Below are positions 43,373 through 53,930 of a DNA stretch of 64,000 nucleotides, piece by piece. The DNA comes from Cryoendolithus antarcticus. Lineage: Eukaryota > Ascomycota > Dothideomycetes > Cladosporiales > Cladosporiaceae. The number at the start of each line of letters is the position of its first letter. The stretch's first letter is position 1. The stretch is taken from NCBI GenBank assembly GCA_002077065.1, contig NAJO01000002.1, positions 1,612,001 to 1,676,000 on the forward strand, written 5' to 3'. The notes beneath the pieces are model-generated. The model did not search any database, was not told the origin of the DNA, and worked only from the letters and a program-made list of their open reading frames with translations. The position numbers were made by a program, and so were the translations under genes.

Positions 43373-43826
43373 GGTGATGGGTGCATGGAAGAGGTGGTTG
43401 CCGGAGTCGTTCCGGTGCAGCGCGACTTATGTCCGCGAGCCTGGTCGAAAGGATGTCGAATCGTCCATGGAGGTATTTGCTGACGAGATGCCATGCACGC
43501 TGCGCCGGAGATGCACAACAGGCGATCGCATACAACACAATCGCTGCCGCATGCAAAATGCAAATCACCCCACATCGTAACGCCAAGCAAGCTGCTTATA
43601 ATGCGGGACGATGACGGACTTTACGACCCCACCTCATACAGTACATGATCTACGCGAGCTGTGACATGGCAGCGCGTCAACAGCGAGGTCATGGTAGCTC
43701 TGACGCTAGACTATAGCCTGGATAAGGTACTGTAGGTGTCTCCTCTATTTCACTATCGTTCATTCGACATCTTCTGATTGCCTTCCGCTCTTTAACACTG
43801 ACCTTACCCCCCAATCTCTCACAACC
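43373..43826. other. Intergenic, PIF1 to cyanase
   Basis: 454 bp between co-directional genes. CT-rich just before the cyanase ATG, as often in fungal promoters. Nothing else recognised. Confidence 0.5.
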
Positions 43827-44449
43827 ATGGCACAAAACGGCACCTCCAGCGGCCACCCGATCGCTACACTCGAGGTATGCCACCATTTTATTCGAATCCC
43901 CGCCGTGGTGAAGCTGACATAACGATCCAGGCCTCTCTCCTCCCCCGCCTCCCGTCTTCCTCCCCCATCCTCTTCGCAGCGAAGAAGTCCAAGAACCTCT
44001 CCTTCGAAACCATCGCCTCAGCAATCTCCCGCTCCGAAGTCGCCACCGCCGCCCTCTTCTACGGCCAAGCCCAAGCAACCGAAGAAGACATCGCCAACCT
44101 CGCCAAGGTCCTCGATATCCCCGAGTCCAAGCTGCGTGAAACCGAGCTCCTCTCGTTCCCCGATCGTGGCAGGAGTATTGACATGCCGCCGCGGGAGCCG
44201 ATGATTTATCGCTTGTATGAGATTGTGCAGAATTATGGGTATGCGTTCAAGGGGGTTATCAATGAGAAGTTTGGGGATGGGATTATGAGTGCGATTTCTT
44301 TCTCGACGAAGGTGGAGAAGGAGGAGGATGATAAGGGGACTTGGGTTGTTATTACGCTGAGGGGAAAGTGGTAAGTACTCCAGATGACCTGGATGGAATT
44401 AGGGGTTTGCTGACACCGGACGTGCAGGTTGCCGTTCACAAGGTTCTAG
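43827..44449 (+). CDS. CYN1: Cyanate hydratase (cyanase)
   Basis: Three exons, 43827-43874, 43931-44370 and 44428-44449, give 169 aa. The enzyme converts cyanate plus bicarbonate to ammonia and carbon dioxide (via carbamate), both detoxifying cyanate and releasing nitrogen. The N-terminal helical domain ([21 protein letters not shown] region) precedes the signature catalytic domain. Its active-site residues are the Arg in [13 protein letters not shown], the Glu in [10 protein letters not shown] and the Ser in MSAISFS. The last exon is only 22 nt and encodes the end of the conserved GKWLPFTRF terminus. Length matches fungal cyanases. Synonymous codons switch from C-ending to G/T-ending near 44160. 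Confidence 0.95.
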
Positions 44450-44925
44450 ACGACTCTGAGCCTGGCGTGATCGACACTATTTGGCCGAAAAGACTACGAA
44501 CCTGTAGAGCGAGGCAAGGCAGTGACATGTGGGCAGAGCACGGGGAGATCAATTGGAGCCAGTGCAGTCCATCAGAATGAGCTCGCTGGGTCGCACCTGC
44601 CGATTACACTTGAGAGCATTATTTCGCGATACAGGTAGTATATTCTCACTTCTCTCAGCCTCCCCAAAGTTCATGTCCTTGAGCACCCCTCTCGAGTCTG
44701 TGGCCGTTGCGTTTGGCAACTCAATTGTAACAGCGCAGGTCAACATCAGAGCGCCAGTGAATATTCCTACGCAGTCACTCTGGCTATCACATGCTGCTAG
44801 CATTGACTGATCCTGACGGCGGCGACCTTCGCTCGTATACTTCATCCTCCTTCCGTCGTTCGACTTGACACATACGGCCGAACAAGCACTCCCACAGTCC
44901 TACACACATACTCAAAGACTGCAAC
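44450..44925. other. Intergenic
   Basis: 476 bp between two plus-strand genes. No coding frame of note and no repeat. Confidence 0.5.
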
Positions 44926-45719
44926 ATGGGCATCACATCATCAAAGCCATCACCACCAATCACCAAGACCACAGGCATAGAGGTCAAGCGCAATGACCTC
45001 TACTCAGTCAACACCGGTGTGCCTCTGCACGAGCAGCCAGTAAGCTACATTAGATCTTGTGGCCCATTTTGCGAGCGAGCGAGCGCTACTGATGCATGCC
45101 GATACAGTGGGCCGATCCAAATCACCTCATCCACCACAAGCTCGACCACGACCTAACGCCAGTCCCCAAAACGCATCCCAACCCTCTCGCTCCCTCAAAC
45201 CCCCTCCGCACAGCCGCGCCAAAACTCAAGATCTCCCCACCCACGCCCAAGCCCTCACACGATGATCCCGAGGCCATCCTCCCCGTCCGTCCCCGCTCGC
45301 CAGAGATCACGACTCCGGCCCCTCCACCCCAAAAGCACCGCCTCTCCGCTCTCATCGACCTAGACTCCGTGGCTGCGGATGCGCAGGTCCGAAGCCCCAG
45401 CGGCCATCTACTAACGGCGAGCGAGGCGAAGCAGAGGGACGATTGGCCCAAGAGCGTGAGAGAGAGGAAGGACGCGATTCGGCGGAAGGTTAGTGAGGTG
45501 CGGGAACGTGAGGAGAATGAGGGCAAAGGGGAAAGAGAGGTGTTCGGGCATGAGAGTGAGGTTAGTATTGGGGAGGCGAGCGCGGAGCTGCAGGTGAAGG
45601 AAGATAGGGATAGAGCGGAGGAGGAGAAACGAAGACGCGAAGCGGCAGCGGAGGCGGAGAGGGAGAGGAGAGCGGCGTTGAAAGGGAAGCTAGGGTGCGG
45701 TGGGTGTGGTGTCATGTGA
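44926..45719 (+). CDS. Putative dual-lipidated coiled-coil protein, 241 aa
   Basis: Two exons, 44926-45039 and 45108-45719, phase 0. I do not recognise a named family. The N-terminus MGITSSKP fits the N-myristoylation rule (Gly2, Ser at position 6). The C-terminus CGGCGVM ends in a CaaX-like Cys-Gly-Val-Met, which could be farnesylated, with nearby cysteines available for palmitoylation. Between them come a His/Asp-rich patch (ADPNHLIHHKLDHDL), a Pro-rich stretch, and a charged helical region from about residue 155 with Arg/Glu/Lys heptads (RERKDAIRRKVSEVREREEN, then EEKRRREAAAEAERERRAAL). That region should form a coiled coil or long single helix. A peripheral membrane tether or scaffold is inferred. 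The gene is convergent with NHA1. Confidence 0.72.
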
Positions 45720-45938
45720 ACCGCAGGTTGAAAGAGCCATTCACCCGGGGTCGAGCAGGGTTTGCGTAGGATTGGCGAAGTGGAAAGGAAGACGAGTATG
45801 AACTATGCTAGTGTTCGTGTTCGATATTTACACTGCGCTTATCTCGCTCACTCACGTCTCACAAATCCACTTGACCAATCCCGACAACGCCTCGGTCGCT
45901 CGCTCTCGATCAGATTCTTGTGATGAAAACGAAGCCGT

Positions 45939-48900
45939 TCATCCTTTCACAGTACTCCCCCATCTGATCCCCCCTCTCCCCTGCCCTTCTCCTGCCGCAA
46001 CATGCGCCCTCGCCGGCGGACTAGGCCCATCCGCAAACCTGATATTGCCTCTCTGTCCCGGACTAACCTGCCGCGGCTCGCCACTCTCCTCCTCAGACTC
46101 ACTGCTATCCTCCTCCTTGCTAATACCCAGCGCGCCTTCGCGTCGCCGTCGCTCAGCAGCAGTCTCGATATTACTATTGTCCCTCGCAGTAGAGGACGAT
46201 GCTGTAGAATTCTGTGCGGCAGCACGACGCCGTGCTTGAGCCGCAGTCTCAGAGCCAGGACTCACATCGTCAGTAGCTCTAGAGCGATTGGCAGAGGAGG
46301 AAGAGGGCTTTGGTTGCCGGAAATTGCGCACCGTGGAGGAGAGGTCGTGGAAGGGCACTTTGTCGTTGTTCGAGTCGACGAGGTTGAGATCGGCGGAATC
46401 GCTGCTATCAGCCCTCTCAATATTGCCTGCTTCCCTGCGGCGCCCTCCACCGCCAGGCGACTCAGCGTCGCTCTCCGCGTCAGGCTGTTCGTGGACGACA
46501 GGCACATTGCCGGAAACGCTCTTGCCGCGGCCCTTTTGCGCAGCGGCCTGCTCGCGAGCGTCTTTGCGCGCTTCCTTCTTCACCACCTCAGGCGCATCGG
46601 AGGCTTCCACAGCTTGCACGCGGGCCTTGGGATCCATCCCTCGGATTTGGTCGATGAATTCGGCTTTGCTCATACGGCGTGTGCCAGTGCTGATCGTAAA
46701 GCGCAATTGCTCATCGTCTTCCTCGTCCTCTGGTGCAGCGGGTCGGAGACTGCCGAAGCGACTTGGCCGTGGTCGCTTGGCTGCTTCAGCGTGACTCTCA
46801 TCACTAGGTGGAGCACCGGGCGGCGTTTCATTTCCGTCCGCACCACCGAGACCGAGCATCTTGCCCATGCGAGCGACGCGTTGGCGAGACTTGCCAGAAT
46901 CGCCGCCATTGCCACCGTCTGCTCCGGGGATGTCGTACTTCTTGATGACTTCGCCGTCTTCGTCTTCGACGATGATAGTGTTGCCATATTGGTACGCACG
47001 CGCAGGCCCATTCGTCTTGCGCGGCTCAGGCTTCGGTTTATCGTCCTTGTTGCGCAGACCAGCAAGCTTGGTGATGGTACTCGCCTTGTTCAAGCCGCGG
47101 CGCCAATTGTTAGTGGGACCTTCTGACATTTTACGCTGTGGAGCTTCAGTCTCTTCCGGCCCGTCAACATCTCTATTGCCGTCTTCACCATCTTGACCTT
47201 TCTTGCTCGCCTCTCGCATCAACCGTTTGCCTTCTTCGAGCTCACCTGCCTCGCGATTCTCAGGATTCACACCGCTTTCATTCTCTACAGCCAAGACCTT
47301 GCCGTCCGCATCCTCGAAGACCGTGTCGTCACCCTCTTCGAAGATCTCGCCCGGACTCTGTGCATCATCGTCTTGCTCCGCGCGCTCTTCTGGCGATTTG
47401 CCCTTCGGCGACTCAGGCTGAGAATCGCTCTTCGCAGCCAGAGTCTCAGAGTCGCTGCGACTAACAGGCTGACTCGCCTCGTCTCGCCTAGAAGGTCGGA
47501 TTGCGGACTCGGAGATAGGTCCGCCTGGTCCCCTGCCATTGTCAAAATTCTTGCTCTTCCGCGAGCGATGGCGGCTGGTATTGCGACTTGGTGCACGACT
47601 TGGGTTGTCTTCCTCTGCCTGTCTTCGTAAGAACGTCCCGGGCTTGAGATCAGCAGGCGACAGTCCCTTCTCCTTCTCATCAAGCTCGGAGTCGTAGCGA
47701 GACATTGAGCTCTTCGATCGCGACTGGATGCGTGGTAGTCTCTCCATCCATGAAGGACCATTTTCTTGCGCCTGAGTGTAAGACATGGTCAAGGTCAGTG
47801 TGTTGATGTGCTTGCCTAGTGTGAACACTGCAATGGAGGAACCATGGACGATGATCGAAGTGATGACCAGGAACGTCGTGATCGGCCATATCAGTTCGAT
47901 GATGTTGGCATGCGGAAAGCCCGGAGGAGGTAAGACTTCGAGCGGTGTCGTCTCTTCAGTCTCCAGTTCTGCTCTGGCGAGAATAGCGACGAAGATAGCG
48001 CCAACGCCGATCGGGCCGAAGTGACCGGCGAAGAGCGCCTCGCGCCAGGTCTTGATGTCTGGTATAAGTGGCTTCAACGCCAGCATGATGGGTATTCGAC
48101 GGAAAAAAATAACCAGGATTGCTATTACCACGAGTCTCCATACATCAAGACCGAGGTAGCCGGCGTTGTACTGCGCCCAGGGGATGATGGTGCCGAAGTA
48201 GACGAAGAATGCTAGATTGATGAGCAAATCGATAACGTTCGAGACATGAGACTCCTCTGTCTGCGCAGTGAACCACCCGTCATTGCTGAACCCCACCCCG
48301 GCAGCGAAGCCCACAAGTAAGTCGTCCATGCCGAGCATTGATCCAGACCCAGCGCAGAAGAGCGCGAGAACGAAGTAGAACACGAGGAAAGACTCTCGGT
48401 CTATGATATCTTTCTCGTGTGCCCATCGGATTAGACGTCGCGCGATGTAGCCCACAGCCACCCCATATATCGCGCCGGCGAGACACTCGTACAAGATAGT
48501 GTAGCAAAACCAGTGAAGAGCAACCTCGTTAGGATGACCCTTGTAGCGGATGATGTAGATGGCGAGATAGATGAATGGGAATGCCATGCCGTCGTTGCAG
48601 CCAGACTCTGCTGACAGCAAATCTCGAAGATGCTTCGGCACCCGTTTCGCGAACTTGCCTTTACCGACGACTGACGCAGCGAGCACAGGATCGGTGGCTG
48701 TGACGCAAGCTGCAATGCAAAGCGAGTCGAGCCAGTTCATGTGATCCTTGAAGACAGCCCAGATGAATAGACTCGTGACGAGCCAGCCGAAGGTCATGAC
48801 CGGTACCAGTAAGAAGACCACAGATCGCCAATGCCGCTCCATGTATGCCTTGGGCAGTTCAACACCCACGGCAAAACATTGTACGACAAGCACAATGCGC

Positions 48901-49124
48901 GAGAACTCCAGCGTGATCTGATCAGTGTTTCCCCATGTCCCCGGATCGATCAAGTTTGCAGCATGTGGGCCGAAGATGATGCCGCAGATTGTAGCGACGG
49001 TAGCCTCGCCGATGTACAGTCTCTCCTTTATCACCGACGACACCAGCATAAAAATTGTTGTGAAGCCGCCCAAGATGATGTACACCAAGTGCGGCTTGTT
49101 GACGGAAAGATGTTCCCACGCCAT
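45939..49124 (-). CDS. NHA1: Plasma-membrane Na+/H+ antiporter Nha1
   Basis: Single exon of 1061 aa from MAWEHLSVNKPHLVY, the family's usual start. An in-frame ATG ten codons upstream (49154) is less likely. The membrane domain (residues about 12-440, about twelve spans) shows KERLYIGEATVATICGIIFG, ATDPVLAASVVGKGKFAKRV and the Asn-Asp pair in ESGCNDGMAFPF, characteristic of Nha1/Sod2 cation/proton antiporters. These export Na+, Li+ and K+ in exchange for protons and set salt and pH tolerance. A very long hydrophilic C-terminal tail (more than 600 residues) follows. It is rich in Ser/Glu/Asp, Lys/Arg and repeated RRR-rich segments (ETAAERRRREGALGISKEED) and probably serves regulation by kinases or 14-3-3. 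It ends close to the stop of the convergent coiled-coil gene. Confidence 0.95.
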   Translation of the reverse strand: MAWEHLSVNKPHLVYIILGGFTTIFMLVSSVIKERLYIGEATVATICGIIFGPHAANLIDPGTWGNTDQITLEFSRIVLVVQCFAVGVELPKAYMERHWRSVVFLLVPVMTFGWLVTSLFIWAVFKDHMNWLDSLCIAACVTATDPVLAASVVGKGKFAKRVPKHLRDLLSAESGCNDGMAFPFIYLAIYIIRYKGHPNEVALHWFCYTILYECLAGAIYGVAVGYIARRLIRWAHEKDIIDRESFLVFYFVLALFCAGSGSMLGMDDLLVGFAAGVGFSNDGWFTAQTEESHVSNVIDLLINLAFFVYFGTIIPWAQYNAGYLGLDVWRLVVIAILVIFFRRIPIMLALKPLIPDIKTWREALFAGHFGPIGVGAIFVAILARAELETEETTPLEVLPPPGFPHANIIELIWPITTFLVITSIIVHGSSIAVFTLGKHINTLTLTMSYTQAQENGPSWMERLPRIQSRSKSSMSRYDSELDEKEKGLSPADLKPGTFLRRQAEEDNPSRAPSRNTSRHRSRKSKNFDNGRGPGGPISESAIRPSRRDEASQPVSRSDSETLAAKSDSQPESPKGKSPEERAEQDDDAQSPGEIFEEGDDTVFEDADGKVLAVENESGVNPENREAGELEEGKRLMREASKKGQDGEDGNRDVDGPEETEAPQRKMSEGPTNNWRRGLNKASTITKLAGLRNKDDKPKPEPRKTNGPARAYQYGNTIIVEDEDGEVIKKYDIPGADGGNGGDSGKSRQRVARMGKMLGLGGADGNETPPGAPPSDESHAEAAKRPRPSRFGSLRPAAPEDEEDDEQLRFTISTGTRRMSKAEFIDQIRGMDPKARVQAVEASDAPEVVKKEARKDAREQAAAQKGRGKSVSGNVPVVHEQPDAESDAESPGGGGRRREAGNIERADSSDSADLNLVDSNNDKVPFHDLSSTVRNFRQPKPSSSSANRSRATDDVSPGSETAAQARRRAAAQNSTASSSTARDNSNIETAAERRRREGALGISKEEDSSESEEESGEPRQVSPGQRGNIRFADGPSPPARAHVAAGEGQGRGGIRWGSTVKG

Positions 49125-49154
49125 ATTGAAGGTATTCCTCCTCTCCTTCTCCAC

Positions 49155-50205
49155 TCAGTCCAGCGATCGGATGTTGTTTCAATAGATCCCCCTCCACTCC
49201 GCTCAAGTCGGGTATAGCGATAGTCGAGCGTCAAAGTTGTGCGCCGCGGTACTTCGATCCAGTCTGATATCGATACGATTCCGCGGATGCATACAGTACG
49301 GTGGTGGCGCCCAGTCGCCGCTCCCAACAAGCCGCAATTGGCAAGTTTATTAGGTCAAGCAAGTCTTCAGAGTGAATGCTGCAGAGATTGGCAGACCTTG
49401 ATCAGCAGATGCTTGGGGGTTGGCACTTCTGCTTGTAAGCCAAGACGAGGCGCTTTGCTACCGCCGGCAAAGCTCCCGAGCGAACGTTGGCGTTGAGAGA
49501 TATGCCTCCTGTGAGCCTTGCCGATATCGTCCGATGCCTGCACGAATCAAGCAGCGAAAGGGTAACAGCTGTGCAGCTTATGCTGAAGATGATAAGAAAG
49601 GCGTGGCGCAAGTCTTCGCCATCATCTTAGATCGATCAACCTTCGTCCCGGCAAACCTTGCCTAACATGACGATACTTTCTCTCGGCGGAACGCGCTTGC
49701 CGCGTATGCCAAGCGCGTTTCGGTCTTGGTAAGCCCATGGTTGAGGAGTATCGTGCTGGACATGTGCTCTACCGAGATTCTGACTGAGATCCGTGAGCCA
49801 TGGGAATGGTCGACTCTGCCATTATTGATGAGACGAATGAGAGAGGGGAGAAACGTCGTGCAGTAATACAACACGGCAGCGTCACACGTGCGACTGCGTT
49901 ATTTTCGTGCTTGTTGACTAAGCCGGTCGTTGTCATCTCACATGCACTTTTCACCATTTGACTCGCATGAAAGTCATCACAGTGTACGAAATTCTGCGCA
50001 TACCACAAAGGTTCCGCACCCAGGAGACATGCAGAAAAAGACTTGTAGGTGCACGACTCGCTCTCTCATCATCTCTTTTCCCAAAATTCCGGCGGCGAAG
50101 TTTCCTCTCGAGTAGTCAAATTCTCAATATCCTGTTTTCGTGCACGAGTTCGCGGAGCATCGACAACGCAACCTACGCAAATCCAAGCCTGGACCGATAG
50201 CAGCC
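49155..50205. promoter_or_regulatory. Divergent intergenic region, NHA1 / NCS2
   Basis: About 1 kb between divergent starts. Both promoters should lie here. No coding frame or conspicuous repeated motif was found by eye. Confidence 0.4.
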
Positions 50206-51330
50206 ATGGCCAAAGATGCCCCGAACAGCGATTCCATCTCGAATCCTCCGCAATGTGCCCGCTGTCCCCTCCCCTCGGCCTTTACCCTGCGTCTCCACCC
50301 CCTCTGCCCGACGCACATAATCCAATACATCCACACCAAAACCATCAAACGGCTCGAAACTTTCCGGACTCGCTACTCCAGCCCCAATGACCCACCCCGG
50401 CGACTTCTGCTAGCACTGTCCTTCGGTGTGAGTTCGATGAGTCTGCTGCAGATTCTGGACTGGCATTTAGCTGGGCAGAAGGAAAGGGTAGGGAGGGCGG
50501 GAGTGGAGGTGCGTGTTGTTTCGGTGAGAGGATTCGATGAGGGCGTGGGAGAGGGAATGGGAAAGGGCGAAGAGCGACTTGAGAGGCTGAGAGAGCGGTA
50601 TCCGGCGCATGAGTTCGAGGCGCTGGAGCTGGCTTCAGTCCTCGATCTCGTCCCGAGCCTTCAGACCTCCCTTCCCCCTGATCCCGACCTCGACGCCTCC
50701 GCACCAGCTTCCCAGCGTCTCGACGCCCTCCTCACCTCCCTCCCCTCGGCCTCTTCCCGAGCAGATCTAAAACGCACACTCCTGCACCGTCTCCTGCTCC
50801 ACCACGCCTCCGCAACATCCTGCTCCGCGCTCCTCTACGGCAGCACGACCACCCTCCTAGCCGAACGCACCCTAGCCGAAGTCGCGTCCGGAAAAGGCTT
50901 CGCATTGCCGCAACTAATAACCGACACACCCGCCGCATCATCCTCAAGCAGCGTGCAAATCCTGCATCCCCTTCGAGATGTTCTGCGCAAAGAAATCCAG
51001 ATCTACGCCTCCCTCGTCTCCCCACCCCTGACCTCTCTCCTCATCCCAGAACAGCCAGTCGGCGCGAAAGCCGTCGTCAACTCCCGCGACGCGACGATCG
51101 AGGGCTTAATGCGCGGGTACTTCGAAGGCGTGGAAGAAGGTTTCCCGGCTGTGGTTAGTAATGTCGTGCGGACTGTTGGGAAATTACAGGCTCAGCCGCA
51201 GCTTTCGCGGGAGGAGAAGGTGGAGGGGTGTGAAGTCTGCGGGCTTGATTTTGTGCAGGAGGGGGAGGTGGAGAGGTCAAGGGTTTGTGGGGGGTGTGTG
51301 AGGATGCTGGGTGGCGTGACTGTTAGCTGA
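50206..51330 (+). CDS. NCS2: Cytoplasmic tRNA 2-thiolation protein 2 (Ncs2/Ctu2)
   Basis: Single exon of 374 aa from MAKDAPNSDS. Ncs2 pairs with Ncs6 in the Urm1 pathway that installs 2-thiouridine at U34 of Lys, Glu and Gln tRNAs in the cytosol. Zinc-type Cys motifs frame the protein: CARCPLPSAF plus HPLCPTH at the N-terminus, and CEVCGLDF with RVCGGCVRML at the C-terminus. The PP-loop-like strand LLALSFGVSSMSLLQILDWH sits where the ATP-binding loop is in Ncs6 but is degenerate, as is normal for Ncs2. LYGSTTTLLAERTLAEVASGKGF is another family signature. Codon choice changes from C-rich to G-rich endings along the gene. The stop is 35 bp from the convergent POL12 stop. Confidence 0.92.
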   Translation: MAKDAPNSDSISNPPQCARCPLPSAFTLRLHPLCPTHIIQYIHTKTIKRLETFRTRYSSPNDPPRRLLLALSFGVSSMSLLQILDWHLAGQKERVGRAGVEVRVVSVRGFDEGVGEGMGKGEERLERLRERYPAHEFEALELASVLDLVPSLQTSLPPDPDLDASAPASQRLDALLTSLPSASSRADLKRTLLHRLLLHHASATSCSALLYGSTTTLLAERTLAEVASGKGFALPQLITDTPAASSSSSVQILHPLRDVLRKEIQIYASLVSPPLTSLLIPEQPVGAKAVVNSRDATIEGLMRGYFEGVEEGFPAVVSNVVRTVGKLQAQPQLSREEKVEGCEVCGLDFVQEGEVERSRVCGGCVRMLGGVTVS

Positions 51331-51365
51331 GCTAGCTCAAGGCAATGAGGAAGATTTACAGCGGC

Positions 51366-53439
51366 TTATATGCGCACTACGTCTACCCTCGCACGACTGT
51401 GGACTTCGTGGCCCAAGACGTGGTTTGCTTCGCGCTCTTCGTCTGACGCTGCTGAGCGAGGGTGCAGGGACAGCGAGGCGTAGGTGCCTGCTCCGCGGCG
51501 CTTCGAGAGGGTGCCAGGATTGATCACGAGGACTGAGTCGACGACCTTGATCCATCAGAGTCAGTAATCCGACTACAATCTCGCGACACTCGAGACGACA
51601 TACCTTCGCAAACGCCGGTAACGCAGAAGGCAGCACCAGCACATCAGGCCTAACGCTCAACCACTCCCCCAACTTCAGAAAGCCAATATCCAGACCCGCT
51701 CCAATCGGCAGCACTCCACCGTCCCCCCCAAGTCCCTCCACACCACTGCTAAGCGCCGGCAACGCCTCCCTAGCCTGCGGCGGAAATACAGGGAAGAAAT
51801 GCCGCTGCTCGATTACCTGCCCCGCAAGTCTAGCAAGCATGTCCTCCCCGCTACCCAAACCACCAGCAGTGGACTTCACATTCTCCCTCCGCAGCTCCGA
51901 GAAGATGTCCTGGCTGCTGATCCCGAGCACTGTCTCGTTCACGCTGAGAGTGATGGGGTTCGTCACAACCTGCACCTGTTTCGGCAGGCCTAGCGGCCCT
52001 TTCGCGAAGCGGTCTTGAGGCCAGGAGACTGCGGTGCTGATCGCGTCTCGCACTGAAGGGACGAGGATTATCGTTATCGTCGGCACGGCTTGGCAGAGCT
52101 GCTGTAACGGCACCGATATCAGCGCGCGGAAAACATCATTCAGCGTCGCGCGGTCGGGGTCTATGTGCGCTGAGGTGGGGAGATGGGGTTCCAGATCGCC
52201 GGACGCGAGGAGAGGGTGTTCGAGGTCTAGGAACGGGCCTGTGAGGAGTAGTATGTCTGGCTGCTGGGTCCGCGCGAGGTCTAGTAGGGTGTGTAAGGCG
52301 GCGAAAGAGAGGTCTGTGTCTGGCGTGTAGGGGCCGGAGGCTATGAGGTATTGGAGCGGCGCGGCATTGCCTGTGGCTGAGGTCGAGCGGTCTTGATGTA
52401 TGGATAGCTCGGAGGGCGTTGAGGCTGCCGGGGGGAGTAGGGGAAGGGAGAGAACTTCGGAGACCAGGAAGGCTTCGCCGTTCACATTTGTGCCCCTCAG
52501 AGCAACAATCTTGCCAGGAAAGACATCGTAATTCACTCCTGACTGGAATTTCAACTGCGCTCTTAGCCCAGCGCCCATGCGTCTGCTGGTCTCGAGGGTT
52601 ATGGACGCGGCGTTCAGCTTGCCAGTTGGTTGGTCGCAGGCTATGCGGCCGACTGCCACGATCTCCGCTGTAGACTGCGCGGCGGGGTTGCCGAAAGCTG
52701 AATCCGGGAGTTTGTGGTGGTCTTGCACTAGCTCGGTGAAGGTGTCTATCCTGTCGTCCAGAATCTCGGAAGCGGAGGTGAGTTGCATGGCCATACTCTT
52801 GTACGCGAACTTCGGGATCTCCGTGTTGGCTTTGAGAAGCACGCGCTTCTCTATCCGCGGTTCCTCATCCTCTGCTGTAGTCGCGCTGGTCAGATGCCCA
52901 TTCAGCGTCTCGACTACCTGGCCAGCATTTTGTCGCTCAGCGAAGCTAGTCACTGGTCCATCAGCCCTGCTCATAGCACCAGTAGGCGGGCTCCTCCCAT
53001 TACTCTTCACCACCTTCCCACTCGGCGTGCTCAATTCCCCCGCCTTCCTCTTCGCGCCTCCCCGCGCACTGCCACTCCCCACCCCATCACTCCCCGGCGT
53101 CAACCCCTCCATCATGCCAAACACGTCCCCATTGCCCCTCGCCGCGCCCCTGGGCGTCGCAGCCACAGCCCTCTTGACCGAAGCATGTGGAGCCTTCGCA
53201 CGACTTTCCCGCTCAAGAGCATCTTGCAAGTCTTTCTTGAAGTCTTTGACGGTCTTGTAGGTGATGAGCGTAGTTTCTGTGCCCATTTTGAAGGCGTAGG
53301 ATTCCCATTTGTAGAAGAGTTCTTCGGGGGTGAGGGAGAGGAGGGAGGTGAGGGAGAGGAGCTCGTGGAGGACGTCGGAGGGGAGGGGGGCGTGGGGGGA
53401 GAAGAGGGTGTGGAGCTGGGATGAGCTGTCATCGGCCAT
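51366..53439 (-). CDS. POL12: DNA polymerase alpha subunit B (Pol12)
   Basis: Two exons, 53439-51604 and 51545-51366, give 671 aa. The first ATG of the frame at 53496 is less likely than MADDSSSQLHTLF. An N-terminal helical domain is followed by a disordered linker with a candidate NLS (GGAKRKAGE). The OB-fold then appears with VAVGRIACDQ and LNAASITLETSRRMG. A calcineurin-like but inactive phosphoesterase domain follows: PDILLLTGPFLDLEHPLL, ITIILVPSVRDAI and the conserved RPDVLVLPSALPAFAK. The last exon supplies VVDSVLVINPGTLSKRRGAG, the family's final strand. Pol12 is the regulatory B subunit of the primase-polymerase alpha complex that starts Okazaki fragments. Two MluI boxes lie about 85-105 bp upstream. 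Confidence 0.94.
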
Positions 53440-53930
53440 GACTGCTAGTACTATGCACTGTACTGTCGGCTTGACGGCAAGACACTTTGTGGCCAAGTAC
53501 TGCTGTATTGGAAGTTTGGCGAGACGCGTTCTGGCAGACGCGTAAAGTGGAGATAAGATGGATCAGATAAGAGGAGATATGGTGGGGCCTGAATGCTAAT
53601 GCATGAGCACACAACATCCTCTATTGCTGACATCTCCTTCACCAATGGCGTGGTAAGGCGGCCAGGCGTGTACAATGCACCTATCCAGGCGTCCACCTTC
53701 CAGGCCGTCATTTCCGTCCTACATCGTCAATATCGAGGCGATCCTCGCAATCGCAAGACGAGATAGAGTGGTAAGTGGCTTGCCAATGGCGGATTCCATA
53801 TCGCCCGCCCCTGCATCTCGGGTCATTCTCACCGCAATTCCCGACCAGCAACGTCAATATACTCACAATTGTTCGTGAGACTATCTCTTTCAAACTTTAT
53901 CCTCCCCCAAGTCCTCCTATAGCAGCAAAT
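53440..53930. promoter_or_regulatory. Divergent intergenic region, POL12 / Sec14-like
   Basis: About 490 bp between divergent start codons. It contains the paired MluI boxes near the POL12 side. No coding frame with gene-like structure. Confidence 0.45.
53524..53543. promoter_or_regulatory. Paired MluI cell-cycle boxes upstream of POL12
   Basis: ACGCGT occurs at 53524-53529 and again at 53538-53543, 14 bp apart start to start and 85-104 bp before the POL12 ATG. In yeasts this hexamer binds MBF and drives G1/S transcription of replication genes, including those of the polymerase alpha complex. Confidence 0.6.

Noticed and set aside
46002..47126. 374-codon plus-strand frame
   Set aside because: Antisense shadow of the low-complexity NHA1 tail; the minus frame carries the recognised antiporter.
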